From assembly GCA_025916135.1 (NCBI GenBank), contig CP104793.1, forward strand, positions 1,364,001 to 1,428,000: 64,000 nt of DNA, in the 5' to 3' direction. How positions within the stretch are numbered: position 1 is the first letter of the stretch; each line of letters begins with the position of its first letter. The notes beneath the pieces are model-generated. The model did no database searches and was not told the origin of the DNA. It worked only from the letters and a program-made list of their open reading frames with translations. The DNA comes from Rhodobacteraceae bacterium D3-12. Its GTDB lineage: Bacteria > Pseudomonadota > Alphaproteobacteria > Rhodobacterales > Rhodobacteraceae. Made by a program: the position numbers and the translations under genes. Below are positions 41,978-50,849 of the stretch, piece by piece.

Positions 41978-44446
41978 TTAGCCCTTGGTTCTTTCGGAGC
42001 GAGGGTCATAGAGCGGTTTGAGAGAGGCTTGGGCGGCAACGCGCGTGCCGGCGATTTCAATCTCGTAGGTTGACGACAGCACGCTTGCCGCGTCTTCACC
42101 GGCGCAGGGGACATAGCCAAGGCCGATAGAACCGCCGAGCGTGTGGCCATAGTTGCCAGAGGTCAGGTGCCCCACCAGCGCGCCATCACGCAAAATGGGT
42201 TCGGCGTGATAGAGCAGCGGTTCGGGGTCGGTGAGGCGGAACTGTAGCATCCGGTTGGCGAGGCCGGTCTCCTTTTTGCGCAACACCGCGTCGCGCCCGA
42301 TAAAGTCGGGTTTTGCGGTTTTGACGGCAAAGCCGAGGCCTGCTTCGAGAACGTGGTCTTCTTGGGTGATGTCATGGCCGAAATGGCGGAAGCCTTTTTC
42401 GATGCGGCAGGAGTCCATAGCGTGCAAGCCGCAGAGTTTGAGGGTCTGCGCTTCGCCCGCCTTGAGCACAGTTTCCAGCACATGGGCGCATTGATCGGAC
42501 GGGATGTAGAGTTCCCAGCCCAACTCTCCCACATAAGAAACGCGGTGGGCGCGGGCGTGTCCCAGCCCGATTTCAATCTCGCGTGCGGTGCCAAAGGGGT
42601 GTGCGGTGTTTGACCAATCCTGCCACGGGGCGACGATCTGTAGTAAAGCGCGTGCGTTGGGGCCCATGATGGCCAGCACCCCTTCGGAGGCGGTTGTGTC
42701 GAGGATCGAGACTGCGAAATCGCCGCGGTGGCGCTGCAACCAAGACATGTCACGGACCACGGTTGCGGCGGGGGTGACGACAAGAAAGCGGGTTTCGGAG
42801 AGGCGGGTGACGGTTACGTCAGCTTCGATCCCGGCGTTGGCGTTGAGGAACTGGGTATAGACGATTTTGCCGGTGGGCACGGACATGTCTGCGCCGCAGA
42901 TGTAGTTCAAGAAGGCTTCGGCGTCGCGACCGTCAACGATGATTTTGCCAAAGGACGTCATATCATAGAGCCCGACATTCTCGCGGATCGCGCGGTGTTC
43001 TGCGGCGGAGTTGTCGAACCAGTTCTGCCGTTTCCATGAGTAGTCATAGGCGGGCGTTTGGCCGGGGCTTGCGAACCAGTTGGGCCGCTCCCAGCCGGCA
43101 GTTTCGCCAAAGACCGCGCCACGGGCGAGGAATTGGTCGTGGAAAGGCGCACGGCGCACGCCCCGCGCCGTGGCTTTTTGCCGGTAGGGGAAGTGATCGG
43201 CGTAAAGCAGGCCGAGAGATTCCGTGGCCCGTTCTACGAGGTAGGAGCGGTTGCCCATAAACGGCTGCATCCGGCGGATATCAACGTCAGAGAGATCGAA
43301 CGGAGGGTAGCCGTGCTCCATCCAATGCGCCAGCGCCATGCCGGCCCCGCCGGAGGATTGAATGCCGACCGAGTTAAACCCGGCGGCGACGAAATAGCCG
43401 CGCAGTTCGGGCGCTTCGCCAAGGTGATAAGCGTCATCGGGTGTGAAGCTTTCGGGGCCGTTGAAGAAGGTGTGAATGCCAGTTTTGGCGAGCATCGGCA
43501 TGCGGTTGACCGCCTGTTCGAGGATTGGTTCGAAATGGTCGAAGTCTTCGGGCAGCTGATCAAAGCAGAAATCGTCGGGGATGCCATGCATACCCCATGG
43601 TTTTGCGACCGGTTCGAACGCACCGAGAAGCATTTTTCCGGCGTCTTCCTTGTAATAGGCGCATTCGTCAGGCACGCGCAGGACCGGAAGTTGGCTGAGG
43701 TCGGGAATGTTTTCGGTCACGATATAGAAGTGTTCGCAGGCCTGTAGCGGCACGTTGACGCCATTCATGCGACCCAGTTCAGCGGCCCACATGCCCGCGC
43801 AATTGACCACATAGTCGGCCTTGATCGTGCCGGTTTCGCCAGTTTCGTCGCGTTGCCATGCCACGCCGGAGACGGCTTTTTGTCCGCTAAGGGTGGTTTC
43901 GTGGATTGCGGTGACTTTGACGTGTTCGTGGATCTGCGCGCCGTGCATCCGTGCGCCTTTGGCGAGGGCCAGAGCGATGTTGGCCGGGTCGCCTTGGCCG
44001 TCCTTGGGGAGATAGACCGCGCCGGTAAAACCATCTGCATTCAGGTGGGGATAGAGGGCTTCAAGCTCACCTTGGCCGAGGTGTTCGACCTCAACACCAA
44101 AGGCGCGTGCCATCGAGGCTTGGCGATAGATTTCTTCGCGGCGTTCTTCGGTCAGGGCGAGAGTGATCGAGCCGTTGCGGCGAAAGCCGGTTTCGACGCC
44201 GGTTTCGGCCGCGAGATCGCCGTAGAGTTCCTGCGAATATTTGCTGAGGCGGGTCATATTTTTGGTCGCGCGCAGCTGTGCGATGAGACCGGCGGCGTGC
44301 CATGTCGTGCCGCTTGTCAGTTGCTTGCGTTCAAGCAGAACGATGTCTTTCCAACCCAGTTTAGCGAGATGGTAGGCAACCGAGCAGCCCGCTATGCCGC
44401 CGCCAATGATTACGGCGCGGGCGTGGGAGGGGATGGGCTTTGGCAT
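41978..44446 (-). CDS. Dimethylglycine/sarcosine dehydrogenase-like GcvT-fused FAD oxidoreductase
   Basis: The 822-residue protein has an N-terminal FAD domain (AVIIGGGIAGCSVAYHLAKLG; SGTTWHAAGLIAQL) typical of sarcosine/dimethylglycine dehydrogenases, where His in GTTWHAAG binds FAD covalently in relatives. From about residue 455 follows an aminomethyltransferase (GcvT-like) domain (RENVGLYDMTSFGKIIVDG, GELGWELYIPSDQ), which would take methylene groups to tetrahydrofolate. The enzyme demethylates N-methylated glycine derivatives, producing 5,10-methylene-THF. It is the last gene of the ABC transporter operon, 74 bp after the second ATPase gene. Exact substrate (dimethylglycine, sarcosine or another amine) is undetermined. 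Confidence 0.88.
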   Translation of the reverse strand: MPKPIPSHARAVIIGGGIAGCSVAYHLAKLGWKDIVLLERKQLTSGTTWHAAGLIAQLRATKNMTRLSKYSQELYGDLAAETGVETGFRRNGSITLALTEERREEIYRQASMARAFGVEVEHLGQGELEALYPHLNADGFTGAVYLPKDGQGDPANIALALAKGARMHGAQIHEHVKVTAIHETTLSGQKAVSGVAWQRDETGETGTIKADYVVNCAGMWAAELGRMNGVNVPLQACEHFYIVTENIPDLSQLPVLRVPDECAYYKEDAGKMLLGAFEPVAKPWGMHGIPDDFCFDQLPEDFDHFEPILEQAVNRMPMLAKTGIHTFFNGPESFTPDDAYHLGEAPELRGYFVAAGFNSVGIQSSGGAGMALAHWMEHGYPPFDLSDVDIRRMQPFMGNRSYLVERATESLGLLYADHFPYRQKATARGVRRAPFHDQFLARGAVFGETAGWERPNWFASPGQTPAYDYSWKRQNWFDNSAAEHRAIRENVGLYDMTSFGKIIVDGRDAEAFLNYICGADMSVPTGKIVYTQFLNANAGIEADVTVTRLSETRFLVVTPAATVVRDMSWLQRHRGDFAVSILDTTASEGVLAIMGPNARALLQIVAPWQDWSNTAHPFGTAREIEIGLGHARAHRVSYVGELGWELYIPSDQCAHVLETVLKAGEAQTLKLCGLHAMDSCRIEKGFRHFGHDITQEDHVLEAGLGFAVKTAKPDFIGRDAVLRKKETGLANRMLQFRLTDPEPLLYHAEPILRDGALVGHLTSGNYGHTLGGSIGLGYVPCAGEDAASVLSSTYEIEIAGTRVAAQASLKPLYDPRSERTKG

Positions 44447-44520
44447 GGTTATTCTCCTTCGCCGCGACGGGCGGTCGAATTATTGGACAGGTCTAGGGGG
44501 CGGGCTGGCGGTGCACGCGG

Positions 44521-45540
44521 CTAGCCAGAGGGGGCGCCCGCAATAAGTGCTGCGCCCGCTTGCAAAACCTCTGGATCGTCGGCGCGGTGACAGGCGACGG
44601 CGTGGCTATTGCCATGCCCGGTTTCGCGCAGGGGCGGGCTTGTCTGGTGGCAGCGGTCTTGCGCAAAGGCGCAGCGCCCGGCGAAGCGGCAACCATCGGG
44701 CGGCGAAATGGGGCTTGGCGGGTCCCCTTGGAGGCGGATGCGCGCCGTTGTGGCGCCGATCCGTTCGGCCGAGGGGACAGCAGAGATCAGCGCGTGCGTG
44801 TAAGGGTGGCGCGGGTGTGTGAAAAGATCGCGGCGCGAGCCGGTTTCAACGATCTGCCCCAGATACATCACCGCGATATGGTCGCAGAGGTATTGGACCA
44901 CAGCGAGATCATGGCTGATGAAGAGGTAAGAGAGCCCGAGGTCGCGTTTGAGACCCGCCAGAAGGTTCAGGATTTGCGCCTGAATGGCCACGTCGAGCGC
45001 CGAGACGGGTTCGTCACAGACCAGCAGTTTGGGATTGGTCGCCAAGGCGCGAGCGATGCCGATACGCTGACGCTGACCGCCGGAAAACTGGTGCGGAAAG
45101 AGGTTTTTCTGATCCGGGCGCAGGCCAACGAGGGCGAAGAGTTCGTCAACGCGGGTTTCGCGCTCTTCAGGCGTGGCGATGTCCAGAAGCTCCATCGGGC
45201 GGCGCACAATCGAGGCCGCGCGTTCCCGCGGGTTGAGCGAGGCGTAGGGGTCTTGAAACACCACCTGAACGTCACGGCGCGCAGCCTTGAGTGCGGCGCC
45301 TTGAATGGTGGTGATGTCGCGCCCGTTCAGGACCACTTGGCCCGCCGTGATGTGATTCAGGCGCGCACAGGCGAGGGCGGCAGTGGTTTTGCCTGATCCG
45401 CTTTCCCCGACGAGGCCGAAAGCGACCCCTTGGGGAACGGTAAAGGAGAGGCCATCAACGGCATGGACCACGCCACCATCGGGCAGCGGGAAGTGAACCT
45501 TGAGCCCCTTCACATCCAGTGCATTTTGCAGCTCGCTCAT
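44521..45540 (-). CDS. Oligopeptide-type ABC transporter ATPase (DppF/OppF-like)
   Basis: The 339-residue protein has Walker A GLVGESGSGKTTAAL, signature FSGGQRQRIGIARALA and Walker B LLVCDEPVSALDVA. The C-terminal oligopeptide-ABC extension contains a conserved Cys pattern (GCRFAGRCAFAQDRC). It pairs with the other ATPase gene to drive transport. The ATG at 45540 overlaps the upstream gene stop by one base (TGATG), so a longer in-frame start at 45660 is rejected. Confidence 0.9.
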   Translation of the reverse strand: MSELQNALDVKGLKVHFPLPDGGVVHAVDGLSFTVPQGVAFGLVGESGSGKTTAALACARLNHITAGQVVLNGRDITTIQGAALKAARRDVQVVFQDPYASLNPRERAASIVRRPMELLDIATPEERETRVDELFALVGLRPDQKNLFPHQFSGGQRQRIGIARALATNPKLLVCDEPVSALDVAIQAQILNLLAGLKRDLGLSYLFISHDLAVVQYLCDHIAVMYLGQIVETGSRRDLFTHPRHPYTHALISAVPSAERIGATTARIRLQGDPPSPISPPDGCRFAGRCAFAQDRCHQTSPPLRETGHGNSHAVACHRADDPEVLQAGAALIAGAPSG

Positions 45541-46532
45541 CAGGCGTCCTCGCTTTCCAGCCAGCAGGCAACGGTGCGGTCCTGCGTGAGTTTGCCGAGT
45601 GGCGGGGTTTTCCCGTGGCAGTGTTCCATTGCCTGAGCGCAGCGCGGTGCGAAGGCGCATCCGGCACGGTTCAGTTCGCTCGGGGCGGGCACGACGCCGG
45701 GGATTTCAAACAGTGGCGCGGGTGTGTCTGGAGGCGGCATGCTGAGACGCGGGATGCAGGAAATGAGGCCGCGAGTGTAGGGGTGACGCGGATCGCGAAT
45801 GAATTCGGCAACGGGGCCTTCTTCGATCTTGCGCCCGGCATACATGACCATCACGCGGTCGGTCATCTGTGCCACAACGCCAATGTCATGGGTGATCAGG
45901 ATGATTGCGGCGTCGATCTTTTGCTGAAGTTCCTGAAACAGATCGAAAATCTGCGCCTGCACGGTCACGTCGAGCGCCGTTGTGGGTTCATCTGCGATCA
46001 GGATTTTCGGCTCGCAGACGAGGGCGATGGCGATCATCACGCGCTGGCGCATCCCGCCCGAAAGCTGGTGCGGATAGTCGCGGGCGCGGGTCTTGGGCGA
46101 GGGGATGCCGACCAGATCAAGCATTTCGACCGCGCGGTCCCAAGCGGCGGCGGGTGAGAGGGCGAAATGGGCACGCGCAGTTTCGGCGATTTGCTCGCCA
46201 ATCGTATAGACCGGATTGAGCGAGGTCATCGGCTCTTGAAAGACCATCGAGATTTCATTTCCGCGCAGCTGATTGAGGCGCTTTTCGCTGGCGGTGACCA
46301 GATCTTGGCCCTGAAACAGGATTTGTCCGGCAGAGACGCGCCCCGGTGGGTTTGGCACAAGTCCCAGCAGCGAGAGCGCGGTTATGCTTTTGCCGCAACC
46401 GGATTCACCGACGATGCCAAGCGTTTCACCGCGTGCGAGATCGAAAGACAGGTCACGGACCACAGGGATGTCTGTGCCACCCGTTTCGAAGGAGATTTCG
46501 AGATCGCGGACAGAGAGGAGTGGGGCGTTCAT
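45540..46532 (-). CDS. Oligopeptide-type ABC transporter ATPase (DppD/OppD-like)
   Basis: The 330-residue protein has Walker [20 protein letters not shown], signature [15 protein letters not shown] and Walker [16 protein letters not shown]. The C-terminal extension holds [22 protein letters not shown], as in DppD/OppD. The ATG at 46532 overlaps the permease stop (TAATG). A longer in-frame start at 46919 would run through the permease gene and is rejected. Confidence 0.9.
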   Translation of the reverse strand: MNAPLLSVRDLEISFETGGTDIPVVRDLSFDLARGETLGIVGESGCGKSITALSLLGLVPNPPGRVSAGQILFQGQDLVTASEKRLNQLRGNEISMVFQEPMTSLNPVYTIGEQIAETARAHFALSPAAAWDRAVEMLDLVGIPSPKTRARDYPHQLSGGMRQRVMIAIALVCEPKILIADEPTTALDVTVQAQIFDLFQELQQKIDAAIILITHDIGVVAQMTDRVMVMYAGRKIEEGPVAEFIRDPRHPYTRGLISCIPRLSMPPPDTPAPLFEIPGVVPAPSELNRAGCAFAPRCAQAMEHCHGKTPPLGKLTQDRTVACWLESEDA

Positions 46533-47417
46533 TAACGTTGCCTCAGTTTGGGGTTGAAGGCGTCGTTTAGCCCATCTCCAACGAGGCTTATTGCGAGGAC
46601 CGTCAGGAAGATGCAGAGGCCCGGAAAGGTGACGCCCCATGAGCTGTCGAGGATGTAGGGGCGGTTGTCGCCGATCATGCGGCCCCAGCTGGTGGCGTTG
46701 GGGTCGGACAGGCCAAGGAAAGACAGGCCGGCCTCGAACAGGATGGCGGAGCCGATAGAGAGAGCCGCGACCACGATCAGGGGCGGTGCAGCATTGGGCA
46801 GGATCACTTTCCAGATCAGGCGGGCGTTGCTTGCGCCGATAGAGCGCTCGGCTTTGACGAATTCGGTTTCGCGCAGGCGCAGGAATTCGGCCCGTGTCAG
46901 GCGGGCGGTTGCGGGCCATGAGACCACGCCGATCGCCACGGAAATATTGATAAGCGACGGGCCGAAGAGCATGACGACGACCATCGCGAACAAGAGCTGC
47001 GGGAGAACCTGAAAGAATTCGGTGATGCGCATCAACAGGTTATCGACCCAGCCGCCAAAGAACCCGGCAAGCGCCCCAACGGTCACACCGATCAGCACAG
47101 TCAAAAACGCAGCTGCAAGCCCGACGGTTATCGTCACTCGCCCGCCGTTGATCAGCCCGGCCAGCAGGTCGCGGCCAAGATAGTCGGTGCCGAGGATGTA
47201 CTCGGATTCTGCCCGGAGGGGTCATCGGCATCCAGACCATCTCACGCGGGGGGACGGTATAGATCAGCGGCCCAAAGAGCGAAATCAGCAGGATGCTCAG
47301 CAGGATGAAAAGGCCAAGCATGGCGGCATGGTTTTGGCGAAACATTTGCCAAGCCTGACGGCCCGGAGAAACCGGCTTGGGTTTGGGCGTGGTCGAAGCG
47401 GCGGTGGCGTCGGTCAT
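46532..47417 (-). pseudogene. Oligopeptide-type ABC permease (DppC-like), split by a frameshift
   Basis: The N-terminus (TDATAASTTPKPKPVSPGRQ; MFRQNHAAMLGLFILLSIL) is the first helix of a DppC-type permease. Reading leaves frame at CCC (47212-47214). Removing one base gives TPPAESEYILGTDYLGRDLL, the conserved periplasmic motif, then VTITVGLAAAFLTVLIGVTV and the EAA loop (FVKAERSIGASNARLIWKVILPNA) to the end. The repaired protein has 294 residues, normal for DppC. Unlike the other breaks this is one base too many, or two too few. The ATG at 47417 overlaps the DppB stop (ATGA). Five to six membrane helices form half of the translocation path. Confidence 0.8.
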
Positions 47418-48382
47418 CGGGTTTTGATCCTCGGGTCGATGCGGCGATAGATGACATCGGTCAGCAGGTTCATCACGACGACCATCAGAGCCGAGAAAAA
47501 CAGGATGCCAAGCAATGTCGGCGTGTCGCGCCGCAGAATGGAATCGAAAGCGAGCGTGCCAAGGCCGGGCCACGCAAAGACGGTTTCAACCAGCACCGCG
47601 CCGGAAATCACCTGACCGAACTGTAGCCCGGCAAAGGTTACGACCGGCAGGATGGCGTTGCGCAAAGCGTGTTTGTAGATCACCAGCCGGCGGGTCAGCC
47701 CCTTGGCGCGGGCCGTGCGCACATAATCAGACCCCAGCACTTCGAGCATCGAAGCGCGTGACAGGCGGCTATAGAACGCAAGATAGATCAGCGCCAGTGA
47801 CAGAGCCGGTAGGATCAGGTGGTGGAGGACTTCGAGCACGTAAGCGATGCCCGTTGTCGCGCCTTGGGCGTTGGACATGCCCGAAATTGGCAGAAGTGGA
47901 ATTGATACCGAGAACATCAGTATCAGCATGATGCCAACCCAGAAAACCGGCGCAGAAAACCCGGCCAGAGAAATGACGGTGACGAGATGGCTCAGCGCGG
48001 AGCGGCGTTTCTGGGCCGAAAAGACGCCAAGCATCGTGCCAATGATGACCGCGCTGAGCAATGCGGTTGTCACCAGCAAAAGGGTCGGGCCGATCCGCCC
48101 TGCGATAAGCTGTGTCACGGGTTGATCATAGTAAAGCGAATGGCCCAGATCGCCGCGCAGCACGTTGCCAAGATAGGTCCCGATCTGCACGTAGAGGGGC
48201 TGATCGAGGCCGAATTGTTTGCGCAGGTCCTCGATCATTTCGGGGGTGGCGCCGCCCATTTCACCGACCAGCACTTCGACCGGATCGCCGGGGGCGGCGT
48301 GAACCAGAACAAAGTTGAGAACCAATACGGCCAGCAACAAGAGGGCGGCGTTCAGCAACTTTTTGAGCGTTCCCTTGAGCAC
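47414..48382 (-). CDS. Oligopeptide-type ABC permease (DppB-like)
   Basis: The 322-residue protein has six membrane helices and the DppB signatures HAAPGDPVEVLVGEMGG, GLDQPLYVQIGTYLGNVLRGDLGHSLYYDQPV and the EAA-type cytoplasmic loop DYVRTARAKGLTRRLVIYKHALRNAILP. I start at the GTG at 48382 (AAAGGA 6 nt upstream), where a basic amphipathic N-terminus precedes the first helix. An ATG at 48439 gives a non-conserved extension. It forms one half of the inner-membrane channel. Confidence 0.92.
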   Translation of the reverse strand: MLKGTLKKLLNAALLLLAVLVLNFVLVHAAPGDPVEVLVGEMGGATPEMIEDLRKQFGLDQPLYVQIGTYLGNVLRGDLGHSLYYDQPVTQLIAGRIGPTLLLVTTALLSAVIIGTMLGVFSAQKRRSALSHLVTVISLAGFSAPVFWVGIMLILMFSVSIPLLPISGMSNAQGATTGIAYVLEVLHHLILPALSLALIYLAFYSRLSRASMLEVLGSDYVRTARAKGLTRRLVIYKHALRNAILPVVTFAGLQFGQVISGAVLVETVFAWPGLGTLAFDSILRRDTPTLLGILFFSALMVVVMNLLTDVIYRRIDPRIKTR

Positions 48383-48456
48383 GTCAGATCCTTTCAAGCG
48401 CCAGCTTTGGAGAGGCAGCGGCGGGACGGGGATATTCACCCGCCCCGCCGGATTGA

Positions 48457-50052
48457 TTACTCGTCGAGATAGACGTCAGAGAAAGGTGCCAGCGCGCCGA
48501 AGGGCGAGTTGGGCAGACCTTTCACCGTGTCATTGTAGACGGTGACCGAGAAATCCTGCGGCATGTAGATGAAGGCGAGGTCTTCTTGGGTCTTCTTCTG
48601 GATCGCGGCATAGATCGCTGCGCGCTTGTCAAAGTCGGATTCTACGGCCGCTGCATCCAGCATCTTGTCCATTTCCGGGTCACAGTAGGCTTGGGTGTTG
48701 GACCAGATCACGTTCTTGATATTGTCGCAGTCGAAATGCCGGTGCACGCCGATGGTGGGATCGGGATAGTTGAACGACCCATTGACGGTGGCTTCATACT
48801 CCCAGCTTGAAATCCGCTTGACCCATGTGCCGAAATCGGGGGCTTTGCGCAGCTCGACCTTGATGTTGAGCTTGGCCAGTTGGGCCTGTGTGTATTCGGC
48901 CATGGGAACATGCGCGGCAGGGGCCCAGCTTGGAACGTCGAGCGTAAAGCTAAAACGTGTGCCGTCGTCGCCAACGGGGTATCCCGCCTCGTCCAAAAGG
49001 GCGGCGGCCTTGTCCAGATCAGGGGCATAGATCGGGACGTCGGCGGAGTAGAACGGGTTTCCTGTGTGCAGCGGCCCGGTGCCGGGAACGGTGCGCCCGC
49101 CAAAGATCACCTTGGAAAGGAAGTTGGTGTCGACCGCGCGGGCGATTGCTTCGCGGACCTTGTGGTCGCTGAACGGTTTGTCGCGCAGATTGAGTTCGAG
49201 ATAGTGGATATAGCCAATCGCGCCGTAGCCATCGGTGGTCACCGTCACGCCGTCGACCTTTTCCAGCCGTTTTGCATCATTGGGGCGGATGCCAGAAAAG
49301 CCGGCATAGGCGATTTCGCCTTTTTCCAGCATCAAGACGCGCGTCAAAGGGTCTTTGACGAGGGGGAAGGCGATCCGGTCGAGATGCGGTTTGCCTTCGA
49401 TAAAGAAATCGTCGTTCTTGACCAGCACGAGCCGCTCGGCCGGGTTGTTTTCAAGCACTTTGAACGGGCCGGAACCGACCACGTTTTCCATGTTGCGCGG
49501 GTGGGTTTTAAGCGGTTGGCCGTCGCCGTAGATGTGTTTTGGAATGATCGGCATCAACAGGGGCTGAAGCGACACCATGAGGCCCGGCACCGGTTTGGAC
49601 AGAGTCAGGACCACTGTATCCGCAGCAGGGGTTTCGATGTTTGCGACGCTGCCGAACATTGCGCGTCCAAAGGGGTGGTTTTCGCGCACGCCCTCCATTG
49701 AGAATTTGACGTCTTCGCTGGTGATTGGCTGGCCGTCATGGAAGCGGGCGTTGTCGACAAGTTTGAACGTTACGGTCAGGAAATCATCCGAGATCGTCCA
49801 GCTTTTTGCGAGATATGGCTGGATCTCGTAGTCTGCTCCGACCGAAACCAGACCGGCGAAGATTTGCGATCCGGGCATGCCGGTGGCCGCGCCGGATTGA
49901 ACGGCAGGGTTCAATGTGCGGTAGCCGGTTGTGAACGTGGTCAGCGTGCCGCCGTCTTTGGGGTCTGCAAAGGCAGGCGTTGTGAGCGCAAGCGTGCCAG
50001 CAAGCGCGATTGGCACCGCGCTTCTTATGGATTTGGTCAATTTATCTAACAT
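48457..50052 (-). CDS. Peptide/nickel-type ABC substrate-binding protein (family 5)
   Basis: The 531-residue protein starts with a signal peptide (MLDKLTKSIRSAVPIALAGTL...). The mature family 5 periplasmic binding domain shows DGGTLTTFTTGYRTLNPAVQSGAATGMPGSQIFAGLV, DYEIQPYLAKSWTISDDFLTVTFKLVDNARFHDGQPITSEDVKFS and DHKVREAIARAVDTNFL. These proteins bind peptides, sugars or small metal-chelated ligands. The context suggests an N-methylated or glycine-containing ligand, but binding residues cannot be read. The ATG at 50052 is fixed by the signal peptide; a frame extending past 50600 is rejected. It is divergent from the XRE-cupin regulator across a symmetric dyad. Confidence 0.9.
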   Translation of the reverse strand: MLDKLTKSIRSAVPIALAGTLALTTPAFADPKDGGTLTTFTTGYRTLNPAVQSGAATGMPGSQIFAGLVSVGADYEIQPYLAKSWTISDDFLTVTFKLVDNARFHDGQPITSEDVKFSMEGVRENHPFGRAMFGSVANIETPAADTVVLTLSKPVPGLMVSLQPLLMPIIPKHIYGDGQPLKTHPRNMENVVGSGPFKVLENNPAERLVLVKNDDFFIEGKPHLDRIAFPLVKDPLTRVLMLEKGEIAYAGFSGIRPNDAKRLEKVDGVTVTTDGYGAIGYIHYLELNLRDKPFSDHKVREAIARAVDTNFLSKVIFGGRTVPGTGPLHTGNPFYSADVPIYAPDLDKAAALLDEAGYPVGDDGTRFSFTLDVPSWAPAAHVPMAEYTQAQLAKLNIKVELRKAPDFGTWVKRISSWEYEATVNGSFNYPDPTIGVHRHFDCDNIKNVIWSNTQAYCDPEMDKMLDAAAVESDFDKRAAIYAAIQKKTQEDLAFIYMPQDFSVTVYNDTVKGLPNSPFGALAPFSDVYLDE

Positions 50053-50108
50053 TTTTATCTTCCCTATCGTTGGACTGGTGTCGAGTATTCTTGTCTCGAT
50101 TGTTTGGT

Positions 50109-50180
50109 TTCTGAAAATTGCACCACATTTTTTCACAAAGGTTGCGCCATAAGTGAAAAAATGCAACAAAAATTTCAGAA
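50109..50180. promoter_or_regulatory. Nested symmetric dyad between the ABC operon and the XRE-cupin gene
   Basis: An 11-bp inverted repeat, CATTTTTTCAC (50126-50136) and GTGAAAAAATG (50153-50163), with a 16-nt spacer, is nested in a second one: TTCTGAAA (50109-50116) and TTTCAGAA (50173-50180). Both flanks are exactly 9 nt, so the whole 72 bp is symmetric. It occupies the divergent promoter region and is the likely operator of the neighbouring HTH-cupin regulator, which as a dimer of dimers could bind both levels. The inner right arm includes a GTG that would otherwise compete as the regulator's start. Confidence 0.7.
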
Positions 50181-50206
50181 CAGAGAAAAATGCGGGGATT
50201 TCAACG

Positions 50207-50824
50207 ATGACAGCGAAACCGGAGAGGGGGCAGGAACAGGCCAGACAGCTATCGGCTGAAAATTCCAGTGCTCCGGTTGGGCGCCAGATTCGTGAGCTGC
50301 GCCGCTCGCGAGGATTGACCTTGACCGCGCTGGCGGCAGAGATTGGCCGGTCTGTTGGCCATTTGAGCGAGCTGGAACGCGGCATTAGCCCAATCACGCT
50401 GGATACGCTGGATAAAATTGCGGTGTGTCTGGACGTCTCGATCAGTTGGTTTTTCTCGTCGGGCAGTCTTGAAGAGACGCCGGAGAGCGGATTGGTCGTG
50501 CGCCGGGGCAATCGGCGGGAACTGAGGCTCAGCCGGGCGGGCATTCGTGAGGAACTGCTTTCGCCGCATCTGGCGGGAGAGTTGGAGATGATCCTGACGA
50601 CGTTTAAGCCGGGTGCGCAAACCGGCGAAGACGGACGCCAGCGCAAAGGCGAGGAATGTGGTTTCGTTGTCTCGGGGCAATTGGAGCTGACCATCGACGG
50701 GAAAGAAATCCTGCTTGAGGAAGGGGACAGTTTTCAGCTTCCCAAGACGGGGCGACATTGGTGCCGCAACCCGGGGGATGTCGAAACCAGAATTGTTTGG
50801 GTCTTTGGCAGCGCCCACTTTTAA
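50207..50824 (+). CDS. XRE-family HTH regulator with C-terminal cupin
   Basis: The 205-residue protein has an N-terminal XRE HTH, IRELRRSRGLTLTALAAEIGRSVGHLSELERGISPITLDTLDKIAVCLDVSISWFF, and a C-terminal cupin (EMILTTFKPGAQTGEDGRQRKGEECGFVVSGQLELTIDGKEILLEEGDSFQLPKTGRHWCRNPG). This domain pair is typical of small-molecule-sensing repressors, for example PuuR-type polyamine regulators. It is divergent from the ABC operon and upstream of the amidohydrolase, so it probably controls both. I use the ATG at 50207, because a GTG at 50153 lies within the operator. Confidence 0.88.
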   Translation: MTAKPERGQEQARQLSAENSSAPVGRQIRELRRSRGLTLTALAAEIGRSVGHLSELERGISPITLDTLDKIAVCLDVSISWFFSSGSLEETPESGLVVRRGNRRELRLSRAGIREELLSPHLAGELEMILTTFKPGAQTGEDGRQRKGEECGFVVSGQLELTIDGKEILLEEGDSFQLPKTGRHWCRNPGDVETRIVWVFGSAHF

Positions 50825-50849
50825 GCGTTTTCAGCAGGGGAGCAAAATC

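Noticed and set aside
50053-50694. An N-terminal extension of the ABC substrate-binding protein to 50694
   Set aside because: It would overlap the XRE-cupin gene and the operator. The signal peptide begins at the ATG at 50052.
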